DNA of 64,000 nucleotides from Gymnothorax reevesii (taxonomy: Eukaryota; Chordata; Actinopteri; Anguilliformes; Muraenidae), in NCBI GenBank assembly GCA_029721435.1, contig CM056581.1, forward strand, positions 69,426,712-69,490,711, in the 5' to 3' direction. The stretch's first letter is position 1; each line of letters starts with the position of its first letter. Made by a program: the position numbers and the translations under genes. The notes under the pieces were generated by a model. That model made no database searches and was not told the DNA's origin. It saw nothing but the letters and a program-made list of their open reading frames with translations. Positions 12,293 to 26,800 of this stretch are shown one piece after another.

Positions 12293-15200
12293 AATTAAAG
12301 CTGCTAGCAGCGTTGAAAGGGCCCTCGCCCCCTTCGTGCACGTTGGGGTGGCAGCAAGATCTTGATGGGTGCAGGTGCCCATTCACAGCCAATGGACACT
12401 GCTGGACTGCATACAATGTGGTATCCTGAGGGGAGTGCAAAAATTTTCTAGAGGACGCTATGGTACCATTTTGACATGCCTGTGCACAATCTACAACCGA
12501 GTAATCGTAATACCGAGCTCCATGAGTGTGTTGATTTTTGTTAATTTTCCAGCATGTTTAGACCTTCAGAAGAGCAATTCTTCTATATATCTGATTGGAG
12601 GCGCTGTAGAGCCATTATGCCACATTTAGTGCCAATTTATGGATGACTTTGAAGAGAAGAAGACACTTAAAATTTGTGCAAGGTTTTACAAGTTTTGGAG
12701 CATTCTAAGACCTTTAAACGTGTTTTCGTAAAATTTGGAAAAACGCAGGAAATAGCTCATAGCTCACTTCCTGTTTGGCCAAAAATTTTTCAAAAATTAA
12801 CCCTTGCCCGGAATGACTAATGCAATGATCACACCAAATTTCATGAACATTCAAGCACTTTTATCTTAACATGGCCATATCTAGAGGGTGCTGTGGAGCC
12901 ACCTGGCACGTCCTGATCCAATATCAGCATATATTTATATTTGGAAGGACACTTTTATGAAGCTTGGAAAGTTTCAGGCAAATCCCACCAAGTATGTTGG
13001 AGTAAAACCAACTTCCTGTTTCATGGCGGAACATCGAAATTCGCCGCGTCGCCTTGGATTCATCGTTCAATGAATCCAAAAAAGCTTCGCAATTTAACAT
13101 CGGCAATGTCTCGAAATATCAGTTGCCAAATTCTAAGTTGATCGGATAAAACCTCTCAGAGGAGTTCGTTAAAGTACGACACTTGTGAATGGCGAAAAAT
13201 CCAAAAAATTTGCAATTTCAATTAAAAATGGCGGACTTCCTGCTGAGTCTACGTCATGGCACCAAGAGACTTTTTTTCAGGTCTCGGCATATTCCACATG
13301 TATACCAAATTTCATAGATGTAGGTTTACCGGGCTGCGAGGGCTGCTTATTTGAAATTTTCCGGGGGGCGCTATAATGAAATTTTTGCCATGCCTATAAG
13401 TAAGTTTCTTGTCAAAGTGATACAAATGATGGTCTTTATACATTTAAAGAATTTTGTGAGTTTTTGAACATGGTGAGACCCTTAAAAGGGCAATTCTTTC
13501 AAAAATCTGATTGGGGGCGCTAAAGAGCCACGGTGCCTAATTTAGTGTAAATTGATATATAAAATTGAAGACAATAAGACAATTAAAATTTGTGCAACTT
13601 TTTGCAAGATTTCGAGTATTCTAAGGCTTCCAAACATGTGTTTCTAAAATTTGGAAAAACACAGGAAATGGCTCATAGCTCACTTCCTGTTTGGCCAAAA
13701 AATTTCAAAAAAATTATCATTCCCTGACATGACACATGCAATGATCACACTAAATTTCATGAACAATCAAGCACTTTTATCTCAATATGGCCGTGTCAAG
13801 AGGGCGCTGTGGAGCCACCTGACCACACCCAATCTAATATCAACATATAGGTATACTTGAAAGTAGACTCTCATCAAGCCTTTGAAGTTTCGCGCAAATC
13901 TCACAAAGCATGTGCGCGTAAAACCAACTACCTGTTTCAGGGCGGAACATCGAAATTCGCCGTGACGCCACAGATACATAGTTCGATTGATTCAAAAAAG
14001 CTTCGCAATTTAACATCGACAAGGTCTTTAGACGTCATATGCGAAATTTTAAGTTGATCGGATAAAATCTCTAGGAGGAGTTCGTTAAAGTACGACACCT
14101 GCGAATGGCGAAAAATCTAAAAAAGTTGAAATTTCAATTGAAAATGGCAAACTTCCTGTTGGGTCTAGGTCATGGCTCCAAGAGACTTTTTTTTAGGTCT
14201 CAAGATATTCCACATGTCCACCGAAGTTCATATATGCAGGTCAACCACGATGCAAGGGCTGCTTATTTGAAATTTTCCAGGGGGCGCTATAATGCCATTT
14301 TTGCCACGCCTATATGTACATTTTTTATCAGCGTAATAGGAATGATGGTCTTTAGAATTGTACAAAATTTTGTGAGTTTTTGAGCATGTTGAGACCCTCA
14401 AAAGGGCAATTCTTTTGAAAATCTGATTGGGGGCGCTATAGGGCCATTATGCCACAGTTACTGCCAATTTCTGCCTCAAATTGAAGACAATCAGACAAAT
14501 ATGATTTCTGCAAAGTTTTGCAAGTTTTCGAGTATGCTAAGGCCTTCAAACGTGTGTTTGCAAAATTTGGAATAACGCAGGAAATTGCTCAAAGCTCACT
14601 TCCTGTTTGGCCGAAAAATTTCAAAAAAATAGGCATAGCCCCAAAAAACAAATGTAATGATCAGACCAAATTTCATTAACATTCAAGCACTTTTAACTCA
14701 ACATGTCCGTGGCAAGAGGGCGCTGTGGAGCCACCTGACCACACCCAATCCAATATGAAAATAAAGGTATGTTAAGAAGTCAACTCTTATGAAGCCTGTA
14801 AAGTTTCGGGCAAATTTCACAAAGCATACGCGCATAAAACCAACTTCCTGTTTCATGGCGGAATATCGAAATTTGCCGCAACGCCACGGATACAAAGTTC
14901 GATGAATCCAAAAAAGCTTCGCAATTTAACATCGACAAGGTCTTTAGATGTCATATGCAAAATTTTAAGTTGATTGGATAAAATTTCTAGGAGGAGTTCG
15001 TTAAAGTACGAATGGCAAAAAATTAAAAAAATTTGCAAATTCAATTAAAAATGGCGGACTTCCTGTTGAGTTTAGGTCATAACACCAAGAGACTTTTTTT
15101 TAGGTCTTGGCATAGTACACATGTTCACCGAATTTTATACTTGTAGGTGAAACATGCTGCGAGGGCTGCCTCATTGAAATTTTCTAGGTGGCGCTGTAAT

Positions 15201-15774
15201 GCAATTTTGCCACATCCATCTGGAAACCCTATTTTTTAGTAAAAAGTATGACCAGCTTAATATGTTTGCAAAGTTTTGTGAGTTTTCGAGCATGTTGAGG
15301 CCCTCAAAAATGCAATTATGTATTAGGGGGCGCTATAGAGCTACCATGTCACACTTAGTGCCAAATGAGATATCAAATGAAAGAACTAAATAGTTTCATT
15401 CTATGAGCCAAGTTTGGTGAGTTTTCGAGTATGATAAAGCCCTCAAAAATGTGTTCGTAAAATCTGAAAAAACGCAGGAAATGGCTCATAGCTCACTTCC
15501 TGTGAGGCAAAAAAATTTCAAAAAAATTTCCAAAAAAATATATGATGACTACTATGACCCTATCGAATTTCGTGAGAATCCGAGCAAGTGCGTTCCAAAA
15601 TGGCCGCGTGTTTGGTGGCGCTATAGAGCCACCGGGGCATGTCCAAGCACAAAAATAATAATATTTTGCAATTTTCACCACGACTGACGTGTGGGCAAAT
15701 TTTTGTGAGTTTTCGTGCATGGCAAAGCCCTCAAAAATGCGTTCTTGCAGCAGAATATAAAGAAGAAGAAGAAG
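12293..15774 (+). repeat. Satellite unit, three subrepeats, empty insertion site
   Basis: Subrepeat markers lie near 12888, 13802 and 14716 (914 bp apart twice). The unit is a close duplicate of 7211-12292 minus its insertion: the empty site reads ATGAAAATAAAGG near 14755-14770. It ends with a short AAG run (about 15761-15774) and no hairpin tail, joining straight to the next unit start at AATTAAAGCTGC. Confidence 0.88.
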
Positions 15775-18423
15775 AATTAAAGCTGCAAGCAGCGTTGAAA
15801 GGGCCCTCGCCCGCCCTGTGCACATTGGGGTGGCAGCAAGATCTTGATGGCTGCAGGTGTCCATTCAGAGCCATTGGACACAGCTGGACCGCGTACAATG
15901 TGGTTTCCTGATGGGAGTGCAAAAATTTTCTGGAGGGCGCTATGATACCATTTTGACTTGCCTGTGCACAAAATCTACAACATAGTTATTGGAATACTGG
16001 GCATCATGTGTGTGTTGATTTTCGTAAATTTTTAAGCACGCTTCAAGCCCCAAAAAAGCAATTGTTTAAAGAATCTGACTGGGGGCGCTATAGAGCCATT
16101 ATGCCACATTTAGTCCCAGTTGATGTATGAAATTCAAGGCAATAAGACAATGATAATTTTTGCCACGTTTTTGCAAGTTTTGGACCATTCTAAGGCCTTA
16201 ATACGTGTATTCGTAAAATTTGGAAAAACGCAGGAAATAGCTCATAGCTCACTTCCTGTTTGGCCAAAAAATTTCAAAAAATTAAGCATTGCCCGGAATG
16301 ACTAATGCAATGATAACACCAAATTTTATGAACATTCAAGCACTTTTATCTTAACATGGTAGTATCGAGAGGGCGCCGTGGAGCTACATGGCCATTTCCG
16401 ATCTAATATTAGCATATATTTATATTTGGGAAGACAAGTTTATCAAGTTTGGAAAGTTTTAGACTAATCCCACAAAGTATGTGGGAGTTATACCAACTTC
16501 CTGTTTCATGGCGGGACGCCGAAATTCGCCGCAATGCCACGGATACATCGTTCGATTTATACAAAAAAGCTTCGCTATTTAACATCAGCAAGGTCTTAAG
16601 ATATTATTCGCCAAATTTTGAGTTGATTGGATAAAGTCTCTAGGAGGAGTTCGTTAAAGTACGACACCTGCGAATGGCGAAAAATCTAAAAAAGTTGAAA
16701 TTTCAATTAAAAATGGCAAACTTCCTGTTGGGTCTACGTCATAGCTCCAAGAGACTTTTTTTTAGGTCTCAGGATATTCCACTTGTTCACAGAAGTTCAT
16801 ACATGCTGATCAACCACGATGCAAGGGCTGCTTATTTGAAATTTTCCAGGGGGCGCTATAATGCCATTTTTGCCACGCCTATATGAAAATTTTTTATTAT
16901 TGTAATAGGAATGATAGGCTTTAGAGTTGTACAAAATTATGTGAGTTTTTGAGCATGCTGAGACCCTCAAAAGGGCAATTCTTTTAAAAATCTGATTGGG
17001 GGCGCTATAGAGCCATTATGTCACATTTACTGCCAAATTCTGTCTCAAATTGAAGACAATCAGACAAATAAAATTTTTGCAAAGTTTTGCAAGTTTTTGA
17101 GTATGGTAATACCTCCAAACCTGTGTTCGTAATATTTGGAATAACGCAGGAAATGGCTCATAGCTCACTTCCTGTTTGGTTAAAAAATTTCTAAAAAATA
17201 ATTACAGCCCAAAAAAACACATGCAATTGTCACGCCAAATTTCATGAACATTCAAGCACTTTTATTTCAACATGGCCGTGTCAAGAGGGCGCTGTGGAGC
17301 CACCTGACCACACCCAATCTAAAATCAACATATAGGTATACTTGGAAGTAGACTCTTATCAAGCCTGTGAAGTTTCGCGCAAATCTCACAAAGCATGTGC
17401 GCGTAAAACCAACTTCCTGTTTCATGGCGGAACATCGAAATTCGCCGCGACGCCACGGATACAAAGTTCGATGAATCCAAAAAAGCTTCGCAATTTAACA
17501 TCGACCAGGTCTTAAAAAGTCATATGCGAAATTGTAAGTTGATCGGATAAAATCTCTAGGAGGAGTTCGTTAAAGTACGACGCCTGTGAATGGCAAAAAA
17601 TAAAAAAAAATTGCAAATTCAATTAAAAATGGCGGACTTCCTGTTGAGTCTAGGTCATGGCACCAAGAGACTTTTTTTTAGGTTTTGGCATAGTACACAT
17701 GTCCACCGAATTTTGTACATGCAGGTTAAACACACTGCGAGGGCTGCTTCATTGAAATTTTCTAGGTGGCGCTGTAATGCACTTTTGCCATATTTATCCG
17801 TAAACCCCACTTTCTAGTAAAAAGTATGACCAGCTTAATATGATTGGAAAGTTTCGTGAGTTTTCGAGCATGCTGATGCCCTCAAAAATGCAATTATGTA
17901 TTAGGGGGCGCTTTAGAGCCACCATAACACACCTAGTGCCAAATGAGATATTGAATCAAAGAACTTCATATTTTCAATCTATGAGCTAAGTTAGGTGTGT
18001 TTTCGAGAATGATAAGGCCCTCAAAAATGTGTTCGTAAAATCTGAAAAAACGCAGGAAATGGCTCATAGCTCACTTCCTGTGAGGCAAAAAAATTTCAAA
18101 AAAATTGACAAAAACATTTATGATGACTACTATGACCCAATCGAATTTTGTAAGAATCCGAGCAAGTGCGTTCCAAAATGGCCGCGTGTTTGGTGGCGCT
18201 ATAGAGCCACTGGGGCATGTCCAAGCACAAAAATAATAATACTTTGCAATTTTCACCACGACTGACGTGTCGGCAAATTTTTGTGAGTTTTTGTGCATGG
18301 CAAAGCCCTCAAAAATGCGTTCTCGCAGCAGAATAAAAAGAAGAAGAAGAAGAAGAAGAAGAAGAATAATAAAAATCCCATCAAAAACAATAGGTTCCTC
18401 GCACCGGTCGGTGCTCGGGCCCT
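15775..18423 (+). repeat. Satellite unit type X, copy 1 (two subrepeats)
   Basis: Subrepeat markers lie near 16370 (mutated) and 17288. Type X is recognised by the leader segment with ATAGTTATTGGAATAC and CATCATGTGTGTG around 15980-16015. The unit ends with (AAG)n near 18338-18366 and a shortened hairpin tail. Confidence 0.85.
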
Positions 18424-21135
18424 AATTAAAGCTGCAAGCAGCGTTGAAAGGGCCCTCGCCCCACCTGTGCACATTGGGGTGGCAGCAAGATCTTGATGGC
18501 TGCAGGTGTCCATTCAGAGCCATTGGACACAGCTGGACCGCGTACAATGTGGTTTCCTGATGGGAGTGCAAAAATTTTCTGGAGGGCGCTATGATACCAT
18601 TTTGACTTGCCTGTGCACAAAATCTACAACACAGTAATCGTAATACGGGGCTCCATGAGTGTTTTGATTTTTGTAAATTTTCCAGCATGTTTAGACTTTC
18701 AAAAGAGCAATTCTTTAATAAATATTATTGGGGGCGCTATAGAGCCATTATGCCCCATTTAGTGCCAATTGATGGATGTATTGAAGAGAATAAGACAGTT
18801 CTAATTTTTGGATGGTTTTGCAAGGTTTGGAGCATTCTAAGGCCTTAAAACGTGTGTTCGTAAAATTTGGAAAAACACAGGAAATAGCTCATAGCTCACT
18901 TCCTGTTTGGCAAAAAAATTTCAAAAAATTAACAATTGCGGAGAATGACTAATGCAATGATCATATCAAATTTCATGAACTTTCAAGCACTTTTATCTGA
19001 ACATGCCCATATCTAGAGGGCGCTGTGGAGCCACCTGGCACCTCTCGATATAAAATAAGCATATATCTATACTTGGGCGGACAATTTTATCAAGCTTGGA
19101 AAGTTTCAGGCAAATCCCACAAAGTATGTGGAATTGAAAGCAACTTCTTGTTTCATGGCAGGACATCAAAATTCGCCATGACGCCATGGATGCATCGTTC
19201 GATGAAATCAAAAAAGCTTCACAATTTAACGTCAGCAAGGTTTTTAGATATTAAATGCCAAATTTTAAGTTCATCGGATAAAATCTCTAGGAGGAGTTCG
19301 TTAAAGTACGACACCTGTGAATGGCAAAAAAAAAAAAAAAAGTTGCAATTTCAATTAAAAATGGCAGCCTTCCTGTTGAGTCTAGGTCATGGCACCAGAG
19401 ACTTTTTTGTAGGTCTCGGCATATTCCACATGTCTACCGAATTTCATACATGTGGATTTACCGGGCTGCGAGGGCTGCTTATTTGAAATTTTCCAGGGGG
19501 CGCTATAATGCTATTTTTGCCATGTCGATTTGTAAGTTTTTTGTCAGAGTAATACGAATGATGGTTTTTATACATTTACAAAATTTTGTGAGTTTTCGAA
19601 CATGGTGAGACCCTCAAAAGGGCAATTCTTTTAAAAATCTGATTGGGGGCGCTAAAGAGCCATTGTGCCAAATTTAGTGTAAATTGATGTATAAAATTGA
19701 AGAAAATAAGACAATTATAATTTGTGCAACTTTTTGCAAGATTTTGAGTATTCTAAGGCTTCCAAACATGTGTTTCTAAAATTTGGAAAAACGCAGGAAA
19801 TGGCTCATAGCTCACTTCCTGTTTGGCCAAAAAACTTCAAAAAAATTACCATCACTCGACATGACAAACGCAATGACCACACCAAATTTCATGAACATTA
19901 AAGCACTTTTATCTCAACATGGCCGTGTCAAGAGGGCGCTGTGGAGCCACCTGACCACACCCAATCCAATATCAACATGTGGGTATACTTGGAAGTAGAC
20001 TATTATCAAGCCTGTGAAGTTTCGCGCAACTCTCACAAAGCATGTGTGCGTAAAACCAACTTCCTGTTTCATCGCGGAACATCAAAATTCGCCGCGACGC
20101 CACGGATACAAAGTTCGATGAATCAAAAAAAGCTTCGCAATTTAACTTTGCCAAGGTCTTAAGATGTCATATGCAAAATTTTACGTTGATCGGATAAAAT
20201 CTCTAGGAGGAGTTCGTTAAAGTACGATGCCTGTGAATGGCAAAAAATTAAAAAAAATTTGCAAATTCAATTAAAAATGGCGGACTTCATGTTGAGTCTA
20301 GGTCATGGCACCAAGAGACTTTTTTTTAGGTCTTGGCCTAGTACACATGTCCATCGAATTTTTTACATGTAGGTTAAACACGCTGCGAGGGCTGCTTCAT
20401 TGAAATTTTCTAGGTGGCGCTGTAATGCAATTTAGCCACATCTATCTGTGAACCCTATATCCTAGTAAATAGTATGACCAGCTTAATGTGTTTGCAAAGT
20501 TTTGTGAGTTTTCAAGCATGTTGATGCCCTCAAATATGCAATTATGTATTAGGGGGCGCTATCGAGCCACCATGTCACACATAATGCCAAATGAGATATC
20601 GAATCAAGGAACTTAATATTTTCAGTCTATGAGTGAAGTTTGGTGTCTTTTCGAGAATGATAAGGCCCTCAAAAATGTGTTAGTAAAATCTGAAAAAACG
20701 CAGGAAATGGCTCATAGCTCACTTCCTGTGAGGCAAAAAAATTTCAAAAAAATTTACAAAAAAATATAACATGACTTCTATGACCCTATCAAATTTCGTG
20801 AGAATCCGAGCAAGTGCGTTCCAAAATGGCCGTGTGTTTGGTGGCGCTATAGAGCCACCGGGGCATGACCAAGCACAAAAATAATAATACTTTGCAATTT
20901 TCACCACGACTGACGTGTGGGCAAATTTTTGTGAGTTTTCGTGCATGGCAAAGCCCTCAAAAATGCGTTCTCGTAGCAGAATAAAAAGAAGAAGAAGAAG
21001 AAGAAGAAGAAGAAGAAGAAGAAGAAGAAGAAGAAGAAGAAGAAGAATAAAAATCCCATCAAAAACAATAGGTTCCTCGCACCTTCGGTGCCAGGACCCG
21101 TTCCGGGCCCTGGCACCGGTCGGTGCTCGGGCCCT
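18424..21135 (+). repeat. Satellite unit type Y, copy 1 (two subrepeats)
   Basis: Subrepeat markers lie near 19020 and 19935. Type Y is recognised by the leader with AGTAATCGTAATAC, CTCCATGAGTG and CCAGCATGTTTAGAC near 18630-18700. It ends with the longest (AAG)n of the array and a full hairpin tail. Confidence 0.85.
20986..21047 (+). repeat. (AAG)n tract, 62 bp
   Basis: This is a perfect trinucleotide run at the end of a satellite unit. It gives spurious poly-Arg/Lys frames on the plus strand and poly-Leu/Phe frames on the minus strand. Confidence 0.95.
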
Positions 21136-23833
21136 AATTAAAGCTGCAAGCAGCGTTGAAAGGGCGCTCGCACCCCTCGTGCACAGTGGGGTGGCAGCAA
21201 GACCTTGATGGGTGCAGTTGTCCATTAACAGCCATTGGACACTGCTAGCCTGTGTACAATGTGTTTTCCTGATGGGATTGCAAAAATCTTCTGGATGGCG
21301 CTATGATACCATTTTGTTATGCCTGTGCGCAAAATCTACAACATAGTTATTGGAATACCGGGCATCATGTGTGTGTTGATTTTCGTAAATTTTTAAGCAC
21401 GCTTCGAGCCCCAAAAATGCAATTGTTTAAAGAATCTGACTGGGGGCGCTATAGAGCCATTATGCCACATTTAGTCCCAGTTGATGTATCAAATTCAAGG
21501 CAATAAGACATTGATAATTTTTGCCACGTTTTTGCAAGTTTTGGACCATTCTAAGGCCTTAATACGTGTATTCGTAAAATTTGGAAAAACGCAGGAAATA
21601 GCTCATGGCTCACTTCCTGTTTGGCCAAAAAATTTCTAAAAATTAAGCATTGCCCGAAATAACTAATGCAATGATGACACCAAATTTTATGAACATTCAA
21701 GCACTTTTATCTTAACATGGTAGTATCTAGAGGGCGCTGTGGAGCTACATGGCCATTTCCGATCTCATATTAGCATATATTTATACTTGGGAAGACAAGT
21801 TTATCAAGTTTGGAAAGTTTTAGACTAATCCCACAAAGTATGTGGGAGTTATACCAACTTCCTGTTTCATGGCGGGACGCCAAAATTCGCCGCAATGCCA
21901 CGGATACATCGTTCGATATATCCAAAAAAGCTTCGCAATTTAACATCAGCAAGGTCTTAAGATATTATTCGCCAAATTTTGAGTTGATTGGATAAAGTCT
22001 CTAGGAGGAGTTCGTTAAAGTACGACACCTGCGAATGGCGAAAAATCTAAAAAAGTTGAAATTCCAATTAAAAATGGCAAACTTCCTGTTGGGTCAATGT
22101 CATGGCTCCAAGAGACTTTTTTTTAGGTCTCAGGATATTCCACTTGTTCACAGAAGTTCATACATGCTGATCAACCACGATGCAAGGGCTGCTTATTTGA
22201 AATTTTCCAGGGGGCGCTATAATGCCATTTTTGCCACGCCTATATAAAAATTTTTTATTATTGTAATAGGAATGATAGGCTTTAGAGTTGTACAAAATTT
22301 TGTGAGTTTTTGAGCATGCTGAGACCCTCAAAAGGGCAATTCTTTTAAAAATCTGATTGGGGGCGCTATAGAGCCATTATGTCACATTTACTGCCAAATT
22401 CTGTCTCAAATTGAAGACAATCAGACAAATAAAATTTTTGCAAAGTTTTGCAAGTTTTTGAGTATGGTAATACCTCCAAACCTGTGTTCGTAATATTTAG
22501 AATAACGCAGGAAATGGCTCATAGCTCACTTCCTGTTTGGTTAAAAAATTTCAAAAAAATAATTGCAGCCCAAAAAAACACATGCAATTGTCACGCCAAA
22601 TTTCATGAACATTCAAGCACTTTTATCTCAACATGGCCGTGTCAAGAGGACGCTGTGGAGCCACCTGACCACACCCAATCTAATATCAACATATAGGTAT
22701 ACTTGGAAGTAGACTCTTATCAAGCCTGTGAAGTTTCGCGCAAATCTCACAAAGCATGTGCGCGTAAAACCAACTTCCTGTTTCATGGCGGAACATCGAA
22801 ATTCGCCGCGACGCCACGGATACAAAGTTCGATGAATCCAAAAAAGCTTCGCAATTTAACATCGACCAGGTCTTAAAAAGTCATATGCGAAATTGTAAGT
22901 TGATCGGATAAAATCTCTAGGAGGAGTTCTTAAAAGTACGACGCCTGTGAATGGCAAAAAATAAAAAAAAATTGCAAATTCAATTAAAAATGGCGGACTT
23001 CCGGTTGAGTCTAGGTCATGGCACCAAGAGACTTTTTTTTAGGTTTTGGCATAGTACACATGTCCACCGAATTTTGTACATGCAGGTTAAACACACTGCG
23101 AGGGCTGCTTCATTGAAATTTTCTAGGTGGCGCTGTAATGCAATTTTGCCATATCAATCCGTAAACCCCACTTTCTAGTAAAAAGTATGACCAGCTTAAT
23201 ATGATTGTAAAGTTTTGTGAGTTTTCGAGCATACTGATGCCCTCAAAATTGCAATTATGTATTAGGGGGCGCTATAGAGCCACCATAACACACCTAGTGC
23301 CAAATGAGATATTGAATCAAAGAACTTCATATTTTCAATCTATGAGCCAAGTTAGGTGTGTTTTCGAGAATGATAAGGCCCTCAAAAATGTGTTCGTAAA
23401 ATCTGAAAAAACGCAGGAAATGGCTCATAGCTCACTTCCTGCGAGGCAAAAAAATTTTAAAAAAATTGACAAAAAAATTTATGATGACTACTATGACCCT
23501 ATCGAATTTCGTGAGAATCCGAGCAAGTGCGTTCCATAATGGCCGCGTGTTTGGTGGCGCTATAGAGCCACTGGGGCATGTCCAAGCACAAAAATAATAA
23601 TACTTTGCAATTTTCACCACGACTGACGTGTATGCAAATTTTTGTGAGTTTTCGTGCATGGCAAAGCCCTCAAAAATGCGTTCTCGCAGCAGAATAAAAA
23701 GAAGAAGAAGAAGAAGAAGAAGAAGAAGAAGAAGAAGAAGAAGAATAAAAATCCCATCAAAAACAATAGGTTCCTCGCACCTTCGGTGCCAGGACCCGTT
23801 CCGGGCCCTGGCACCGGTCGGGGCTCGGGCCCT
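21136..23833 (+). repeat. Satellite unit type X, copy 2 (two subrepeats)
   Basis: Subrepeat markers lie near 21731 and 22648, 917 bp apart. The leader matches type X (ATAGTTATTGGAATACC, CATCATGTGTGTG). The body closely matches 15775-18423, including the segment around 16409-16640 against 21770-22000. It ends with (AAG)n at 23699-23744 and a full hairpin tail. Confidence 0.87.
23699..23744 (+). repeat. (AAG)n tract, 46 bp
   Basis: This perfect AAG run at the unit end is followed by AATAAAAATCCCATC and the hairpin tail. Confidence 0.95.
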
Positions 23834-26800
23834 AATTAAAGCTGCAAGCAGCGTTGAAAGGGCCCTCGCCCCCCCTGTGCACATTGGGGTGGCAGCAAGA
23901 TCTTGATGGCTGCAGGTGTCCATTCAGAGCCATTGGACACAGCTGGACCGCGTACAATGTGGTTTCCTGATGGGAGTGCAAAAATTTTCTGGAGGGCGCT
24001 ATGATACCATTTTGACTTGCCTGTGCACAAAATCTACAACACAGTAATCGTAATACAGGGCTCCATGAGTGTTTCGATTTTTGTAAATTTTCCAGCATGT
24101 TTAGACTTTCAAAAGAGCAATTCTTTTATAAATATTATTGGGGGCGCTATAGAGCCATTATGCCCCATTTAGTGCCAATTGATGGATGTATTGAAGAGAA
24201 TAAGACAGTTCTAATTTTTGGATGGTTTTGCAAGTTTTGGAGCATTCTAAGGCCTTAAAACGTGTGTTCGTAAAATTTGGAAAAACGCAGGAAATAGCTC
24301 ATAGCTCTCTTCCTGTTTGGCAAAAAAATTTCAAAAAATTAACAATTGCGGAGAATGACTAATGCAATGATCATACCAAATTTCATGAACTTTCAAGCAC
24401 TTAGATCTGAACATGGCCATATCTAGAGGGCGCTGTGGAGCCACCTGGTACCTCTCGATATAAAATAAGCATATAACTATACTTGGGAGGACAATTTTAT
24501 CAAGCTTGGAAAGATTCAGGCAAATCCCACAAAGTATGTGGAATTGAAAGCAACTTCCTGTTTCATGGCAGGACATCAAAATTCGCCGTGACGCCACAGA
24601 TGCATCGTTCGATGAAATCAAAACAGCTTCGCAATTTAATGTCAGCAAGGTTTTTAGATATTATATGCCAAATTTTAAGTTGATCGGATAAAATCTCTAG
24701 GAGGAGTTCGTTAAAGTACGACACCCCTTGAATGGCAAGAAAAATTTTAAAAAGTTGCAATTTCAATTAAAAATGGCAGCCTTCCTGTTGGGTCTAGGTC
24801 ATGGCACCAAGAGACTTTTTTTGTAGGTCTCGGCATATTCCACATGTCTACTGAATTTCATACATGTGGGTTTATCGGGCTGCGAGGGCTGCTTATTTGA
24901 AATTTTCCAGGGGGCGCTATAATGCCATTTTTGCCACGCCTATTTGTAAATTTTTTATCAGTGTAATCGGAATGATGGTCTTTAAAATTGTACAAAATTT
25001 TGTGAGTTTTTGAGCATGCTGAGACCCTCAAAAGGGTAATTCTTTTAAAAATCGTATTGGGGGCGCTATAGAGCCATGATGCCTCATTTACTGCCAATTT
25101 TTGTTTCAAATTGAAGACAATGTGACAAATAAAATTTTAGCTAAGTTTTGCAAGTTTTCGAGTATGCTAAGGCCTTCAAATGTGTGTTCATAAAATTTGG
25201 AATAACGCAGGAAATGACTCATAGCTCACTTCCTGTTTGGCCAAAAAATTTCAAAAAAATCAGCACTGCCCAGAAAACCAAATGCAATGATCTGACCAAA
25301 TTTCATGAACATTCAAGCACTTTTATATCAACATGGCCGTGTCAAGAGGGCGCTGTAGATCCACCTGACCACACCCACTCCAATATCAACATATAGGTAT
25401 ATTTGGAATTAAACTATCATTAAGCCTGTAAAGTTTCATGTAAATCTCCCAAAGCATATTCTCATAAAATAAACTTCCATTTTCATGGCGGAACATCGAA
25501 ATTCACCGCGACGCCACAGATACAAAGTTCGATGAATCCAAAAAAGCTTCGCAATTTAACATCGACGACGTCTTTCAATGTCATATGCTCATAAGTTGAT
25601 CAGATAAAATCTCTAGGAGGAGTTTGTTAAAGTACGACACCTGTGAATGGCCAACAATCCAAAAAAGTTGCAATTTCAATGAAAAATGGTAGACTTCCTG
25701 TTGAGTGTAGGTCATGGCACCAAGAGAATTTTTTGTAGGTCTCGGCATATTCCACATGTCTACCGAATTTCATACATGTAGGTTTACCAGGCTGCGAGGG
25801 CTGCTTATTTAAAATTTTCCAGGGGGCGCTATAGTGACATTTTTGCCATGTATATATATAAGTTTTTTGTCAGAGTAATACAAATGATGGTCTTTATACA
25901 TTTACAAAATTTTGTGAGTTTAAGAACATGCTGAGACCCTCAAAATGGCAATTCTTTTTAAAATCTGATTGGGGGCGCTATAGAGCCATTGTGCCAAATT
26001 TAGTGTAAATTGATATATAAAATTGAAGATAATAAGACACTTATAATTTGTGCAACTTTTTGCAAGATTTCGAGTATTCTTAGGCATCCAAACGTGTTTA
26101 TAAAATTTGGAAAAAACGCAGGAAATGGCGCATAGCTCACTTCCTGTTTGGCCAAAAAATTTCAAAAAAATTAAAATAACTCAACATGAACAATGCAATG
26201 ATCACACCAAATTTCATGAACATTCAAGCACTTTTATCTCAACATGGCCGTTTCAAGAGGGCGCTGTGGAGCCACCTGACCACACCCAATCTAATATCAA
26301 CATATAGGTCTACTTGGAAGTGGACTCCTATAAAGCCTGTAAAGTTTCGCGCAAATTTTTCAAAGCATGTGCGCGTAAAACCAACTTCCTGTTTCATGGC
26401 GGAACATCGAAATTCGCCGCAACGCCACGGGTACAAAGTTCAATGAATCCAAAAAAGCTTCGCAATTTAACATCGACAAGTTCTTCAGATGTTAAATTCA
26501 AAATTTTAAGTTGATCGGATATGGCACCTAGAGACTTTTTTTTAGGTCTTGGCATAGTACACATGTCCACCGAATTTTGTACATGTCGGTCAAACATGCT
26601 GCGAGGGCTGCTTCATTGAAATTTTCTAGGTGGCGCTGTAATGCAATTTTGCCACATCCATCTGTAAACCCTAAATCCTCGTTAAAAGTAAGACCTGCTT
26701 AATACGTTTGCAAAGTTTTGTGAGTTTTCAAGCATGCTGAGGCCCTCAAAAATGCAATTATGTATTAGGGGGCGCTATAGAGCTACCATATCACACCCAG

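Noticed and set aside
14105..14383. Recurrent frames such as MAKNLKKLKFQLKMANFLL in several units
   Set aside because: They recur because the repeat recurs. Stops and frameshifts differ between copies and no frame is preserved preferentially.
20719..21225. 168-residue minus-strand open frame in the satellite
   Set aside because: The frame spans the AAG tract and hairpin tail. Equivalent frames in other units shift and break with tract length, with no recognisable domain.
23432..23923. 163-residue minus-strand open frame, similar to the one at 20719
   Set aside because: It lies in the same position of another satellite unit; frame length depends on the AAG count. It is repeat shadow, not a gene.
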